23,451 bases of DNA, from positions 1 through 23,451 of the forward strand of contig JAFMAA010000013.1 in assembly GCA_029785235.1 (NCBI GenBank). The letters are read 5' to 3'. Made by a program: the position numbers and the translations under genes. The notes under the pieces are model-generated. The model worked only from the letters and a program-made list of their open reading frames with translations, was not told the DNA's origin and made no database searches. Shown piece after piece: positions 1 through 7,434 of this stretch. The stretch's first letter is position 1; each line of letters begins with the position of its first letter. This DNA comes from Nitrososphaerota archaeon. Its GTDB lineage: Archaea; Thermoproteota; Nitrososphaeria; Nitrososphaerales; UBA183.

Positions 1-5
1 CAGCG

Positions 6-1793
6 ATGAAGCGCCTTTCCGCTCTCCTGATAGGGACGCTCCTGGCCTTCTCGTTCATGGGGCTGGCGATGTTGCCGCCTGCCGTCCATGCGGCGGGGGG
101 CGCGGCCAACATCTACGCCCAGGGCTCCAATAGCTGCGTCCTGACCGCCGCTGGTTCATGCACGATTACCTTCACAAACGTCGTGTATGGCGACCTCCTC
201 ATAGTGACCGGGGAGGCTAACGAGCCCTTCAGCATCACCGACAGTTTCGGCTCGTTGTTCAAAACGGCGGCGTCGGTCAACTATGCGCAGGTGGTCTATG
301 TCCAACTGACCTCTTCAGGGAGCGACACCATCACGCTTTCAGCCGGCTCGGCAGGGGATTACGCTGTCCAGGCTTTCGACGTCCAGGGGCTCTTTTCTGA
401 CTTTGTGACGACGACCGGGACAGGCACCGGGAACAGCGTCGATTTGGCTGCCTCTTCGACCTCATATTCAGGATATACCGCCTGGTGCGTCGGGGCACTC
501 GATGGGTATGCGACCTCGGGGAATGTCCTCACGGCGGGGACGTCGTTCACGCTCTTACAGAGCGCGGGCCAATCCTACTATGGCGCCGAACATTCATCTA
601 CGGTCGCGTCCCCCACCACCTTCCCCGCTACACAATCTACCTCTGGCGGCTGGGCAGACGCAGGGGCCTGTTTTGCCAGGAGCTATATCAACCCCAGCGA
701 CGTCCAGCTCGTCCAGGCCAACACGCCTTCCCCGGCTCCATTCTTCTACATCAATGAATACAAGGACTCCTACCTCGTGGTGAACTTCGCAAGCGCGACG
801 CCTACCTTCGTGAAGCCCGTGACCGTCCCCCAGCTCGACCCCTCGATAAGCGGCTCCAACCTCCTTACGATGTGGGTCGGCTCCTCCTATTTCGCCACGC
901 TCATCCCCTCTACAAATAACACCTTCTACCTCTCCCCTCCCTCGGCGGTCAACGAATACACCTTCAATGTCGAAGACCTCTCAGGGCAGTTCAGCGCGGG
1001 TGCGACGGTCAAAATCGAGCTCGGCAACGTGGTGATACGCAGCGGCTATCTCGACGGCTCTAACTCCTTCGTCGCGTGGCTCCCGGCAGGATATTACACC
1101 GTCGTCCTGAGTCAGAACGGCGCCAGCTACTCGACCCCTGAGAACCTCCCCCTGGCGTCCGGGGTGAACCAGGTTTCTATCCAGATACTCTATCAGGCCT
1201 TCACGTCTACCTGCGGAGGCCTCTGTGAAGTCTCCTACGGGGCCAACATCACAGGCACGAACGCGATAATCACCTACAAAGACCTGTCGGCCAGCACCAC
1301 CAGCATCACCGACTCCATTTATCGCCAGAACTCGACCGGGACGTATCTCTTCTACACCCACACGTGGGCGTCCGTCTCTTCCCTCACCGACACCGTGGCC
1401 TGCGACAACGACAACTGCAACAGCAGCATCGCCTCCCAGATGTATGTGGTGCTCACGTTCACGAACTCGTTCGGGGGGAGCCAGCAGGCGCGGATCCAGC
1501 TCGCGGGCGGCTATGGCGTCCCCCTCCCCTTCAGCGGCCTCAACGACGTGTTCGGCTGGGGCTACTCGTTCCCCAACATCCCGGTCTCGGAGCTGATAGG
1601 GTTCGCCATCGTGGTGCTGGCGGGGGCGGGCATGGGAGCCTTGGCCGCGAAGTTCGGCGCGATAGTGATAGCCGTCCTGGTGGCGGCCCTCTCCGCCTTC
1701 GGGTGGCTGCCGGGGCTCTCCCCCGCGATAATCACGCTCCTTGTGGCCTTCGCCGTGCTGGCCTTCGTCGCATGGCTGGAGCAGGGGCGTTGA
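6..1793 (+). CDS. Large secreted, membrane-anchored surface protein
   Basis: This 595-residue protein is not a family I recognise. A Sec-type signal peptide occupies about residues 1-29 (basic MKR, hydrophobic core, AVHA cleavage site). A long Ser/Thr/Gly-rich, probably beta-stranded ectodomain follows, with a few cysteines (for example TCGGLCE and ACDNDNC) that could form disulfides outside the cell. About residues 527-591 contain three closely spaced hydrophobic segments, ending in WLEQGR. The architecture (signal, ectodomain, three-segment anchor) is shared with the protein at 4581-5972 and suits a virion spike or host-surface protein; that role is inference. The upstream region lies outside the window, so its promoter cannot be judged. 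The stop overlaps the next start (TTGA). Confidence 0.85.
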   Translation: MKRLSALLIGTLLAFSFMGLAMLPPAVHAAGGAANIYAQGSNSCVLTAAGSCTITFTNVVYGDLLIVTGEANEPFSITDSFGSLFKTAASVNYAQVVYVQLTSSGSDTITLSAGSAGDYAVQAFDVQGLFSDFVTTTGTGTGNSVDLAASSTSYSGYTAWCVGALDGYATSGNVLTAGTSFTLLQSAGQSYYGAEHSSTVASPTTFPATQSTSGGWADAGACFARSYINPSDVQLVQANTPSPAPFFYINEYKDSYLVVNFASATPTFVKPVTVPQLDPSISGSNLLTMWVGSSYFATLIPSTNNTFYLSPPSAVNEYTFNVEDLSGQFSAGATVKIELGNVVIRSGYLDGSNSFVAWLPAGYYTVVLSQNGASYSTPENLPLASGVNQVSIQILYQAFTSTCGGLCEVSYGANITGTNAIITYKDLSASTTSITDSIYRQNSTGTYLFYTHTWASVSSLTDTVACDNDNCNSSIASQMYVVLTFTNSFGGSQQARIQLAGGYGVPLPFSGLNDVFGWGYSFPNIPVSELIGFAIVVLAGAGMGALAAKFGAIVIAVLVAALSAFGWLPGLSPAIITLLVAFAVLAFVAWLEQGR

Positions 1794-1969
1794 CGTTCCG
1801 CATCTGGGCCGGCCGTCTCGCTCTCATCCCTCTCGCCGTCTACGCGCTGGGCACCCCGCTGGAGCTGCTCTACCGTGGGGCCGTCCTCCTCCATGCCGAC
1901 ATGTGGCTCCCCTTCGAGGCGGCAGGCTTATCGGTCGCGCTCGTGATAGCTGTGTGGGGGTATAGGTAG
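1790..1969 (+). CDS. Small two-segment membrane protein
   Basis: This 59-residue protein starts at a TTG that overlaps the stop of the preceding gene by 4 nt (TTGA), the coupling style used throughout the window. Two hydrophobic segments (about residues 9-31 and 38-57) separated by a short polar loop predict an integral membrane hairpin. It lies between a large anchored surface protein and another membrane protein, so a role in the same envelope or surface complex is plausible. No family is recognised. TTG is the only start that gives a compact gene in this frame. Confidence 0.6.
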   Translation: MTFRIWAGRLALIPLAVYALGTPLELLYRGAVLLHADMWLPFEAAGLSVALVIAVWGYR

Positions 1970-1970
1970 C

Positions 1971-2444
1971 ATGGGCCGCGTGTTCGCTATCCTGGCGTTC
2001 ATGACCGTCATGGGCCTCGTCGTCCCCTTCCTCAACACCAATTCCCCCTTCGCCGCCTCTTCGCAGATACAGGTCAACAACCCTCTCGGCGCGGGCGTCT
2101 ACCAGAAGGCGGTAGGGGTCAACGTGACCGGAGGCACCGTGAAGGCCAACGCATCGATAGGAGCGGGGAGCACGGGCGGCAGCACCAGCGCCTTCGGCTC
2201 GCTCATCACGGGCACCTTGCTTGTCTTCGGGAACTTCTACGCCGCCGTGCAATACCTGGCGTCCCTCGCCGTGGGCGCCATGCTCCCCTACCGGTATGTC
2301 TACAAGTGGCTCGCATGGTCGAACGCCCCTTCCGTGACTTCGACGGCCTCGCTCATCGCGGGCATGGTCAACGTCTTGGTGTGGGTGGCGTATGCGAATG
2401 AAATAATTTTCATGATTAGCGGGCGCTGGATTTTTTCTCCGTAA
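1971..2444 (+). CDS. Membrane protein, putative virion envelope component
   Basis: This 157-residue protein has an N-terminal hydrophobic segment (about residues 4-22) that could be a signal anchor. A Gly/Ser/Thr-rich extracellular-looking stretch follows (about 25-75), then two or three hydrophobic segments (about 78-100 and 118-148). It begins 1 nt after the upstream stop and is probably co-translated with it. No family is recognised. Position suggests it belongs with the upstream surface proteins. An AT-richer gap of about 115 nt follows its stop, so it probably ends this transcription unit. Confidence 0.7.
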   Translation: MGRVFAILAFMTVMGLVVPFLNTNSPFAASSQIQVNNPLGAGVYQKAVGVNVTGGTVKANASIGAGSTGGSTSAFGSLITGTLLVFGNFYAAVQYLASLAVGAMLPYRYVYKWLAWSNAPSVTSTASLIAGMVNVLVWVAYANEIIFMISGRWIFSP

Positions 2445-2559
2445 TTGAGGGAAATAGTGAAATAATTTGATAGCAAGGAAACACGCCCGACATAGGGACG
2501 AGTCTCTGGCGAAAACATCTAACGTCGCGAATGATAAGCGGAAGGTGGATTTTCAGCCC

Positions 2560-2589
2560 ATGACTGGAGGATGGATGTTTCCCCCATGA
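2560..2589 (+). CDS. Nine-codon leader ORF overlapping the next gene
   Basis: An ATG at 2560 opens a nine-codon frame (MTGGWMFPP) whose TGA overlaps an ATG at 2586 in the ATGA arrangement used elsewhere for translational coupling. A weak AT-rich element (GATAAG, 2533-2538) lies about 25 nt upstream, so the mini-ORF could be leaderless. The same architecture recurs at 10489-10521 and perhaps at 2962-2979. It could equally be chance. Confidence 0.25.
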   Translation: MTGGWMFPP

Positions 2590-2816
2590 GCCGCTTCTCC
2601 TTCATCTCCGGCGCGGCGGTCGGCTTCTTCTTTGCGCTCGTCCTCCTCGGCTGGTGGGGGTTCTCCGAGGGGCTCGGCGTCTCCGGGGGCGTCTACGTCT
2701 GGCCTTTTCAAATTCTGACCACGGACGTGTGGGTGACGGGAGACATCTTCCTGGCGCTGACGGCCTTCCTGACGGGGCTCGCCGTGGTTCTGGCTTCGAG
2801 GATGGACAGGGCATGA
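2586..2816 (+). CDS. Small membrane protein
   Basis: This 76-residue protein from ATG 2586 (MSRFSFISG) has hydrophobic segments at about residues 6-25 and 50-70, separated by a short polar region. An in-frame ATG at 2571 would add five residues. That start sits directly against a GGAGG (2566-2570) with no usable spacing, whereas 2586 forms an ATGA overlap with the small frame at 2560, so 2586 is preferred. No family is recognised. Its stop overlaps the start of the following zinc-finger gene. Confidence 0.6.
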   Translation: MSRFSFISGAAVGFFFALVLLGWWGFSEGLGVSGGVYVWPFQILTTDVWVTGDIFLALTAFLTGLAVVLASRMDRA

Positions 2817-2923
2817 GCCACGGGTGCATGTGTGGGGCGGAGTTCTTTTCTGAGGTCTCCTATCGTCTGCACGTCCGGCGCAAGCATGGCTCGGTGTCCT
2901 ATGCGGCATGGAGCCTCCTATGA
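2813..2923 (+). CDS. C2H2-type single zinc-finger microprotein
   Basis: This 36-residue protein starts at an ATG overlapping the upstream stop (ATGA). It consists almost entirely of a C2H2-like finger: CMCGAEFF, then SYRLHVRRKH, giving two Cys, an aromatic, a Leu and two His in the usual order, although the Cys pair has only one residue between it. Single C2H2 fingers are well known in archaeal viruses and plasmids as DNA- or protein-binding regulators. A regulatory role here is inference. It ends just before the promoter of the tatA/fibre unit. Confidence 0.65.
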   Translation: MSHGCMCGAEFFSEVSYRLHVRRKHGSVSYAAWSLL

Positions 2924-2928
2924 GAGCC

Positions 2929-2934
2929 TTTAAA
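2929..2934 (+). promoter_or_regulatory. TATA box for the tatA/fibre unit
   Basis: TTTAAA in the context GAGAGCCTTTAAATCC matches the CTTTAAA boxes elsewhere in the window. The usual 30-34 nt spacing predicts transcription starting at about 2959-2963, where a GTG (2962) lies. That GTG frame closes after five codons (MSAQR), its TAG overlapping the ATA at 2976 of the tatA frame. Confidence 0.7.
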
Positions 2935-2972
2935 TCCTCAATCCGCTTCCATCAGCGCGAGGTGTCCGCACA

Positions 2973-3125
2973 ACGATAGGCAGCATCTCGGACTGGGCTA
3001 TACTCGCCGTGATTGTCGTGGTCTTGTTCTTCGGGGCCAAGAAGATTCCAGAGTTGGCTCGCTCATTGGGCTTGGCGAGGCGGGAGTTTGACCAAGGGCG
3101 CAAAGAGGAGGACAAGACGACGTGA
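2973..3125 (+). CDS. tatA: TatA/E-type twin-arginine translocase subunit
   Basis: This is a protein of about 50 residues with the full TatA signature: an N-terminus reading MIGSISDW if ACG is the start, one transmembrane segment (WAILAVIVVVLF), the FFGAKKIPELARSLG hinge and amphipathic helix with the conserved Phe-Gly and Pro-Glu-Leu, and a short charged tail. TatA multimers form the pore that carries folded proteins with twin-arginine signals across the membrane. Most TatA proteins have a longer acidic tail, so this is a minimal version. No ATG, GTG or TTG exists in frame. ACG 2973 lies 9 nt after GAGGT (2959-2963); ATA 2976 overlaps a TAG; a missing base after GTG 2962 is the third option. 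Its stop overlaps the next start (GTGA), and that next protein carries a Tat signal. Confidence 0.85.
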   Translation, partial: TIGSISDWAILAVIVVVLFFGAKKIPELARSLGLARREFDQGRKEEDKTT

Positions 3126-4051
3126 GCGTCCGCAGCCCTTCGAGACGAAAAACCCTGAAGTATGTGATGATGGCTGTTCTGGGGCTCGGCGCAGGCGTCG
3201 CTCTGGGCGAGGTCACAGGCGCGGACCGATTAGTCCACGCCGCGTCTCCGTCTGGTCCCGACCCCGTCTTTTCAGGCACGGGCATACAGTTCCCGTCGCT
3301 GACCTCTGACCCGTCACAGCTCGTCGGCAACATGTGGTATCGCTCCGACCTGACGGCGATGAAGTATTCGGATGGGACGAACTCGCACGAACTGGCGGCT
3401 CTCGATTTGGCCCTGACATGGACGGGGGTGCAGACGTTCAACGGGGGGATAGTGTTCGACGCCGCCGGGTCGATAGCGGGGACTTCGACGTTCATTGAGG
3501 CGGACGGGGTGGCAGGGGACTTGGTACTAAATGCAGGAGGGACGAATCGCATATACCTGGGCTTGGGTGGCACAACTTATTACCGATTCGACAGCGGAAA
3601 TTTCATCCCAGTAACAGATTCCTCAGTGGGCATTGGCTATCCAAGCTTTAGGTTCGCCCAAGCCATCGCCAACGTCCACAGTGTCTATCACGCCGCCGGC
3701 GCATCCTTCCCCACGGCGCAGTTGGCAGACGGGGTTCTGAATCTGGGAACCGGCACTGCGGCGACCGACACTCAGATAAACAGGGCGGCGGCTGGAGTTG
3801 TTGGTCTCCCAGGTATTAAGACAGCGGCCGGAGGGACAACTCCCACCACCGTCACGCTCACTTCAGGAACGGCCTACACCGCCTCTACAACCCAGAACAT
3901 GATAGTCACCATCGGAGGCGGCACGGTCACAGCCATAGCCATAAACGGCACCACAACAGGGCTCATATCGGGAGTTTTCTACTTGAAGGCCAATGATACG
4001 ATAACTGTTACGTTCACGACCGCGCCGACCGCCTTGCAGATGGTGGCTTAG
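3122..4051 (+). CDS. Twin-arginine-signal fibre-like structural protein
   Basis: This 309-residue protein starts at GTG overlapping the tatA stop. Residues 7-13 (SRRKTLK) match the twin-arginine consensus S-R-R-x-F-L-K except for the Phe. A hydrophobic stretch (about 14-34) and a VHA cleavage site near residue 40 follow. The mature part is Gly/Thr/Ser-rich and resembles phage and viral tail-fibre or head-fibre proteins: MWYRSDLTAMKYSDG, a middle beta-rich region, and a C-terminal TVTLTSGTAY...ANDTITVTF module typical of trimeric fibres. I infer a receptor-binding or surface fibre that folds in the cytoplasm and is exported by the Tat route using the adjacent TatA. The sequence does not prove that it is in the virion. 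Confidence 0.8.
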   Translation: MSVRSPSRRKTLKYVMMAVLGLGAGVALGEVTGADRLVHAASPSGPDPVFSGTGIQFPSLTSDPSQLVGNMWYRSDLTAMKYSDGTNSHELAALDLALTWTGVQTFNGGIVFDAAGSIAGTSTFIEADGVAGDLVLNAGGTNRIYLGLGGTTYYRFDSGNFIPVTDSSVGIGYPSFRFAQAIANVHSVYHAAGASFPTAQLADGVLNLGTGTAATDTQINRAAAGVVGLPGIKTAAGGTTPTTVTLTSGTAYTASTTQNMIVTIGGGTVTAIAINGTTTGLISGVFYLKANDTITVTFTTAPTALQMVA

Positions 4052-4102
4052 ACGACCCTCGTAAAATTCCCCGTTCGAAAGGGCTACTCCGCCAAGGTCT
4101 CC

Positions 4103-4579
4103 GTGCTCGCCAAGAAGTCGAACCTGAAAGACCTCTCAGACTGGGAGCGCCAGCGCATACGCCTCCTCCTCCAGGGGCCTCCTAACGGGAGCGGCCTGAT
4201 AGCCTCCCTCAAGGCATGGGAAGACCTCCACGAGATCACCGACCCGCGCACCGTCACCAAGGAGCACCCTGAAGGCAAGAAAATAGACTTCGAGTTTGAC
4301 GAAGCGAAAGCTCTCCCCCTCCATAACGGAAAGCCCAAGCTGACGAAGGAACAGGAACTGAGGGCCCTCGACCTGAAGGACAGGACGCTATACTGGCTGT
4401 CCCGGGGGACGGCGTTCAACAGGGAAGTCACAAAAGCTTTCAACAGCGTGAAAGGGTTGCCTCAGTTCATGGAGGGGCCTGAGACGAAGGCAAAGACCGT
4501 CGCGGATTTCCTCTCGACTTACCTCCAGAGGGAGGTGTGGCGCTCCGACCTCCAGCAGGAATACGGGGAGATAGATTGA
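4103..4579 (+). CDS. Soluble protein of unknown function
   Basis: This 158-residue protein (GTG start) is highly charged, mainly helical, and has no signal peptide or membrane segment. The GTG is preceded by AGGT (4096-4099 region). The frame is also open back to the stop of the upstream gene, and an ACG directly after that TAG (4052) would give an N-terminus of MTLVKFPVRKGYSAK; see the findings on near-cognate starts. It sits between the fibre protein and a second large surface protein, so it could be a cytoplasmic chaperone or assembly factor, but nothing in the sequence shows that. Its TGA lies just before GTG 4581. Confidence 0.7.
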   Translation: MLAKKSNLKDLSDWERQRIRLLLQGPPNGSGLIASLKAWEDLHEITDPRTVTKEHPEGKKIDFEFDEAKALPLHNGKPKLTKEQELRALDLKDRTLYWLSRGTAFNREVTKAFNSVKGLPQFMEGPETKAKTVADFLSTYLQREVWRSDLQQEYGEID

Positions 4580-4580
4580 T

Positions 4581-5972
4581 GTGGCCCTTCGACATCGCCG
4601 CCTTCTTGTCACCGCGACCCTGATACTGCTCCTCGTGACAGCCGTCGCCTACGCCTTCACCGTCAACGTCACCATGACGACATCCTACTCCTACAAGTCT
4701 AACTACTGGGGGACATACGTGAAATGGGGCTCGACCTTCTACGCGACCGAGGTGGAATATAACGTCGGCGCCGACCAGCACATCAATTTCACTTCCATCG
4801 CTTTCGGCTCGGCCTCCAACCCTACGCACACCTTCGGGGCGGTCATGGACGGGGGCAACATCACCCTCTATGACGCGAACCCTCCCTCAGCGAACGCCGT
4901 CCTCTATTCTCTCTCCTGCTCTGTCTCTCCCTGCTATCCCTTCTACTACTTCCCTAAGACCACTTCGGCCGTCTCCGAGGTTGACATCTACACGGGAGGT
5001 TCGACGCAGGTAGTCCGCACCTTCGTCACCACACAGGCCGCCTTTGCCGCAGGGCCCCCGGGCACCGTCCTCCTTAACGTCACGGGAGGATACGCAGAGG
5101 CTAAGGTCGCCTACAATCCGCCGACCACGGTCACATGGATAACAGGCTCCAACCCCACCATCACCGTCTCCTACTCCATCTCCGGCGGGGGGACGCCCAC
5201 GGCCCCGACGTTCACCTACTACAGCGGCGGGACGAAGCTCACGGCCACGGTCACGACGACTCCTACACCCTACACCGTGGACTATGGCTCGGCATGGAGC
5301 ATCACCCCTAACCCGCTGACGGGCTCAGGCACCACGGAGAGGTGGGCCACCAATGGAATCACGTCAGGAACAGCGACAACCAGCATCACCGTTTCGCCAG
5401 TCTACTACAACCAGTATGGCCCCAACGTAGCTTTCACCCTGACCGATTCTTACACCCTCAAGAACGCGCCCATCTTCACCTACGTCCTCTACGGGCAGAC
5501 GGCCACGGCCACCATGAGCAAGACCCCCACGCAGATATGGATAGACTCCGGCTCTACGTGGAGCGCACAGAGCCCCTTCGTCACCAACCCCGACCTGACC
5601 ACCTACTACGGCAACGTCACGTCCGGCACGGTTTCAGGGGCCACCCACATCACGGAGGCATACACCACAGCCAAGTCCTGCGTCGGCTCGACCCCGCTCA
5701 TCTCTCTTGAGCATGGGTGCGTCGTCCCCGCCATCCTAGGCACATGGGGGAACTTCTTCGGACAGCAGATATGGCTCTCCTTCGTCCTCCTGGGGGTGAA
5801 CGTCGCCATCTTCAACAAGACCCAGAGCATAATGATAGCGCTGTCCCTCCTCATGGTGGTGGGGGCGGTCTTCGGGTTCGCGTTCCCTGCCGCGTTCGCG
5901 TCGATAGCAGAGGCGTTAGCCGCGATAGCCCTGGCGGGGATAGTCACTAAAGCGGTCCTAATGATCCGTTAG
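4581..5972 (+). CDS. Large secreted, membrane-anchored surface protein with internal repeat
   Basis: This 463-residue protein starts at GTG 4581. Its signal peptide spans about residues 1-25 (RHRRLLV, hydrophobic core, AYA). The ectodomain is rich in Thr, Ser, Tyr and Pro. Two copies of a module of about 50 residues occur near residues 210-257 (FTYYSGG ... YTVDYGSAWS) and 298-350 (FTYVLYG ... IWIDSGSTWS). The C-terminus has three hydrophobic segments at about 397-412, 417-436 and 442-461. The architecture parallels the protein at 6-1793 without obvious overall sequence identity. It is probably an envelope spike or adhesin exported by Sec, in contrast to the neighbouring Tat substrate. No named family is recognised. 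Confidence 0.85.
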   Translation: MALRHRRLLVTATLILLLVTAVAYAFTVNVTMTTSYSYKSNYWGTYVKWGSTFYATEVEYNVGADQHINFTSIAFGSASNPTHTFGAVMDGGNITLYDANPPSANAVLYSLSCSVSPCYPFYYFPKTTSAVSEVDIYTGGSTQVVRTFVTTQAAFAAGPPGTVLLNVTGGYAEAKVAYNPPTTVTWITGSNPTITVSYSISGGGTPTAPTFTYYSGGTKLTATVTTTPTPYTVDYGSAWSITPNPLTGSGTTERWATNGITSGTATTSITVSPVYYNQYGPNVAFTLTDSYTLKNAPIFTYVLYGQTATATMSKTPTQIWIDSGSTWSAQSPFVTNPDLTTYYGNVTSGTVSGATHITEAYTTAKSCVGSTPLISLEHGCVVPAILGTWGNFFGQQIWLSFVLLGVNVAIFNKTQSIMIALSLLMVVGAVFGFAFPAAFASIAEALAAIALAGIVTKAVLMIR

Positions 5973-6048
5973 GTCAACAAGAGATTACATTCTGGTCGAA
6001 CTTCTCAACCGTGGGGGGTTAACCAAGAAGCACGACCATAGGAGGCCG

Positions 6049-6582
6049 ATGAAGAAAATCATCCTAATCCTCGCCATCGTCAGCATCGCCAGCATCTCCA
6101 CGGTCGCCTTCGCGTCCGGCCTCTTCGCCACCATGTCCGCGTCCACCACTTTCAGCGTTGGGTCCGACCTCACCGTCTACGGCCTCCAGGTCGCCTATGA
6201 CACAGCGCCTTCGTCCACCTTCACCGCCTACCAACCATGCACACAGGGCGCCTTCCCCGCATGGTCGTGCCCCGACCCCGTGAACCACAGCCTCTATGGA
6301 GGCGACACCCTCACCTACACCTTCGCCACCATGACGGACGAAGCAGGCGTCACCCCCTTCTTGAATGCGTCCACAGGGGCCTACGGCTACATCGCCCTCT
6401 CGTCAGACTACCAGACTCTCTCAGGGCCCCCGTCGTCGTCGCCCACGCTCACAGGCTCCATGTCTGCAGGCTTGCCCCTCATGGCACAAGGTCAATGGTA
6501 TCAGGTCTGGGCCGTCGTCACGCTCGCCCCCAACGCGCCAGCAGCCACCGTAGTCACCCTCGTCTTGAACTTCACGAAATGA
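6049..6582 (+). CDS. Secreted protein of unknown function
   Basis: This 177-residue protein has a strong ribosome binding site (AGGAGG, spacing of about 4) before ATG 6049. Residues 1-23 form a classical Sec signal (MKKIILILAIVSIASIS ... AFAS). The mature domain is Thr/Ser/Ala-rich and probably a beta-sandwich, with two cysteines (PCTQG and WSCPD) that may pair outside the cell. There is no C-terminal membrane anchor, so it is either released or bound to another surface protein. It follows the large surface protein by a gap of 76 nt that contains the palindrome GGTTAACC but no clear TATA box. No family is recognised. Confidence 0.75.
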   Translation: MKKIILILAIVSIASISTVAFASGLFATMSASTTFSVGSDLTVYGLQVAYDTAPSSTFTAYQPCTQGAFPAWSCPDPVNHSLYGGDTLTYTFATMTDEAGVTPFLNASTGAYGYIALSSDYQTLSGPPSSSPTLTGSMSAGLPLMAQGQWYQVWAVVTLAPNAPAATVVTLVLNFTK

Positions 6583-6665
6583 GCCGCCACATCCCTGAGC
6601 TGGACGAAGGCCCTGACAGATGCGAGTGCAACGAATGCCAGGAAAGACGCGACCCGGGGCTCTAA
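6579..6665 (+). CDS. Cys-rich 28-residue microprotein
   Basis: This 28-residue frame overlaps the upstream stop by ATGA. Its only notable feature is the cluster RCECNEC, three closely spaced cysteines that could bind metal, flanked by acidic and basic residues. It is too short for family assignment. Gene overlap and the many other small Cys/His proteins in the window support it being real, but only weakly. Confidence 0.4.
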   Translation: MSRHIPELDEGPDRCECNECQERRDPGL

Positions 6666-6696
6666 GGAAGAGCCCTGCCTCCCTTTTTCCCAAGCC

Positions 6697-6702
6697 TTTA
6701 AA
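6697..6702 (+). promoter_or_regulatory. TATA box for the 6727 unit
   Basis: TTTAAA in CAAGCCTTTAAAAGC lies exactly 30 nt upstream of GTG 6727, the same motif and spacing as at 23092. The transcript is predicted to be leaderless. Confidence 0.75.
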
Positions 6703-6726
6703 AGCAGAATCTTCCATCTCTCCGGC

Positions 6727-6840
6727 GTGAGCCGAGAACACCGGCACCATTGTCGTTCCTGCGGGCGCCCTCACGGCCATGAGTCGCACGCCCATCGAAG
6801 GCACCACTGCCCCCACTGCGGCGCGAAGTGTGACTGTTGA
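6727..6840 (+). CDS. Zinc-ribbon-like microprotein, leaderless
   Basis: This 37-residue, His- and Cys-rich protein has two CxxC pairs, HHCRSCGR and HHCPHCGAK, and ends in CDC. That gives two knuckles of a zinc ribbon separated by a His-rich loop. The start is GTG at the predicted transcription start. It is the first gene of a unit continuing through 7406. Such ribbons bind nucleic acid or protein; the partner is unknown. It would be missed by a 60-residue cutoff. Confidence 0.6.
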   Translation: MSREHRHHCRSCGRPHGHESHAHRRHHCPHCGAKCDC

Positions 6841-7046
6841 TGGCTGACCACCTCTATCGCCACGGGGCCAAGCGCCGGGAAGAACGCAAGTTCGAGGAAC
6901 GCTACGGGAAAGAGAAGGGCGCTGAAATCTACGGCGCCGTCGTGGGGAAGGTCAAACGGGAGAGAGAGGCCAAGAAGGCCGACCCGCCGCCAAGGCGCGG
7001 ACGCAGGAGTCCGTCCGTCTTTGACGAATCCTATTGGACGGGATAG
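6840..7046 (+). CDS. Small basic protein of unknown function
   Basis: This 68-residue protein from ATG 6840, which overlaps the last base of the previous stop, is strongly charged and rich in Arg, Lys and Glu (for example RREERKFEERYGKEKGAEIY). It probably forms an amphipathic or coiled helix followed by a basic Pro-rich tail (PPPRRGRRSP). The composition would suit nucleic-acid or scaffold binding, but no family is recognised. It is co-transcribed with the zinc-ribbon microprotein. Confidence 0.6.
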   Translation: MADHLYRHGAKRREERKFEERYGKEKGAEIYGAVVGKVKREREAKKADPPPRRGRRSPSVFDESYWTG

Positions 7047-7049
7047 AGC

Positions 7050-7406
7050 GTGGGGAAAATCTTCGACCGCATCCACGAGAAGATAAAGACCTCCGAGCAG
7101 CAGCGCAGGGACAAGAAGGCTGAAGACGCCAAGCTCAAAGAAGCGGCCCATGTCGCCGAGCAGGAGGCCTACACCAAAGCATACGTCTCCGAAAGGGTGA
7201 AGGTCGCCACCGAGAAGGGTCGAAAGAAGGCACACGGGGGATGCTCTCTTGGAGGCTTCGGAGAAATCGGCTCCTTCATCACTTCGCATCCTATGGACAC
7301 CGAGAAGGTCGGCAGGATGATGGGCGGCTCGTCGGCGTTCGACCTCGGCATGAGTTCGCCCCGTAAAGGGAAGAAGTCCGCTCTGGAAAAGGAACTCGGT
7401 CTTTAA
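7050..7406 (+). CDS. Coiled-coil protein of unknown function
   Basis: This 118-residue protein (GTG start 3 nt after the previous stop) has a long Lys/Glu/Ala-rich N-terminal half (about residues 8-65) likely to form a coiled coil. A Gly-rich centre (GGCSLGGFGEIG) and a basic C-terminus (SPRKGKKSALEKELGL) follow. There is no signal or membrane segment. It could be an internal virion or scaffold protein; that is inference. Its last codons overlap the TATA box of the next unit. Confidence 0.65.
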   Translation: MGKIFDRIHEKIKTSEQQRRDKKAEDAKLKEAAHVAEQEAYTKAYVSERVKVATEKGRKKAHGGCSLGGFGEIGSFITSHPMDTEKVGRMMGGSSAFDLGMSSPRKGKKSALEKELGL

Positions 7407-7407
7407 G
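7402..7407 (+). promoter_or_regulatory. TATA box for the paired membrane-protein unit
   Basis: TTTAAG in GGTCTTTAAGTAGC lies 33 nt upstream of ATG 7435, giving a leaderless transcript. The box overlaps the stop codon (TAA) of the preceding gene. Confidence 0.7.
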
Positions 7408-7434
7408 TAGCAACCTCGGCATACCCTCCCCGGC

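Noticed and set aside
4066..4086. tRNA T-arm-like CCCCGTTCGAAAGGG
   Set aside because: No other tRNA arms flank it, and the sequence is in an open frame; it is probably coincidental. No attachment site can be inferred from it.
6015..6024. Palindrome GGTTAACC upstream of the 6049 gene as an operator
   Set aside because: An 8-bp palindrome is expected by chance at this scale and there is no second copy or clear promoter next to it.
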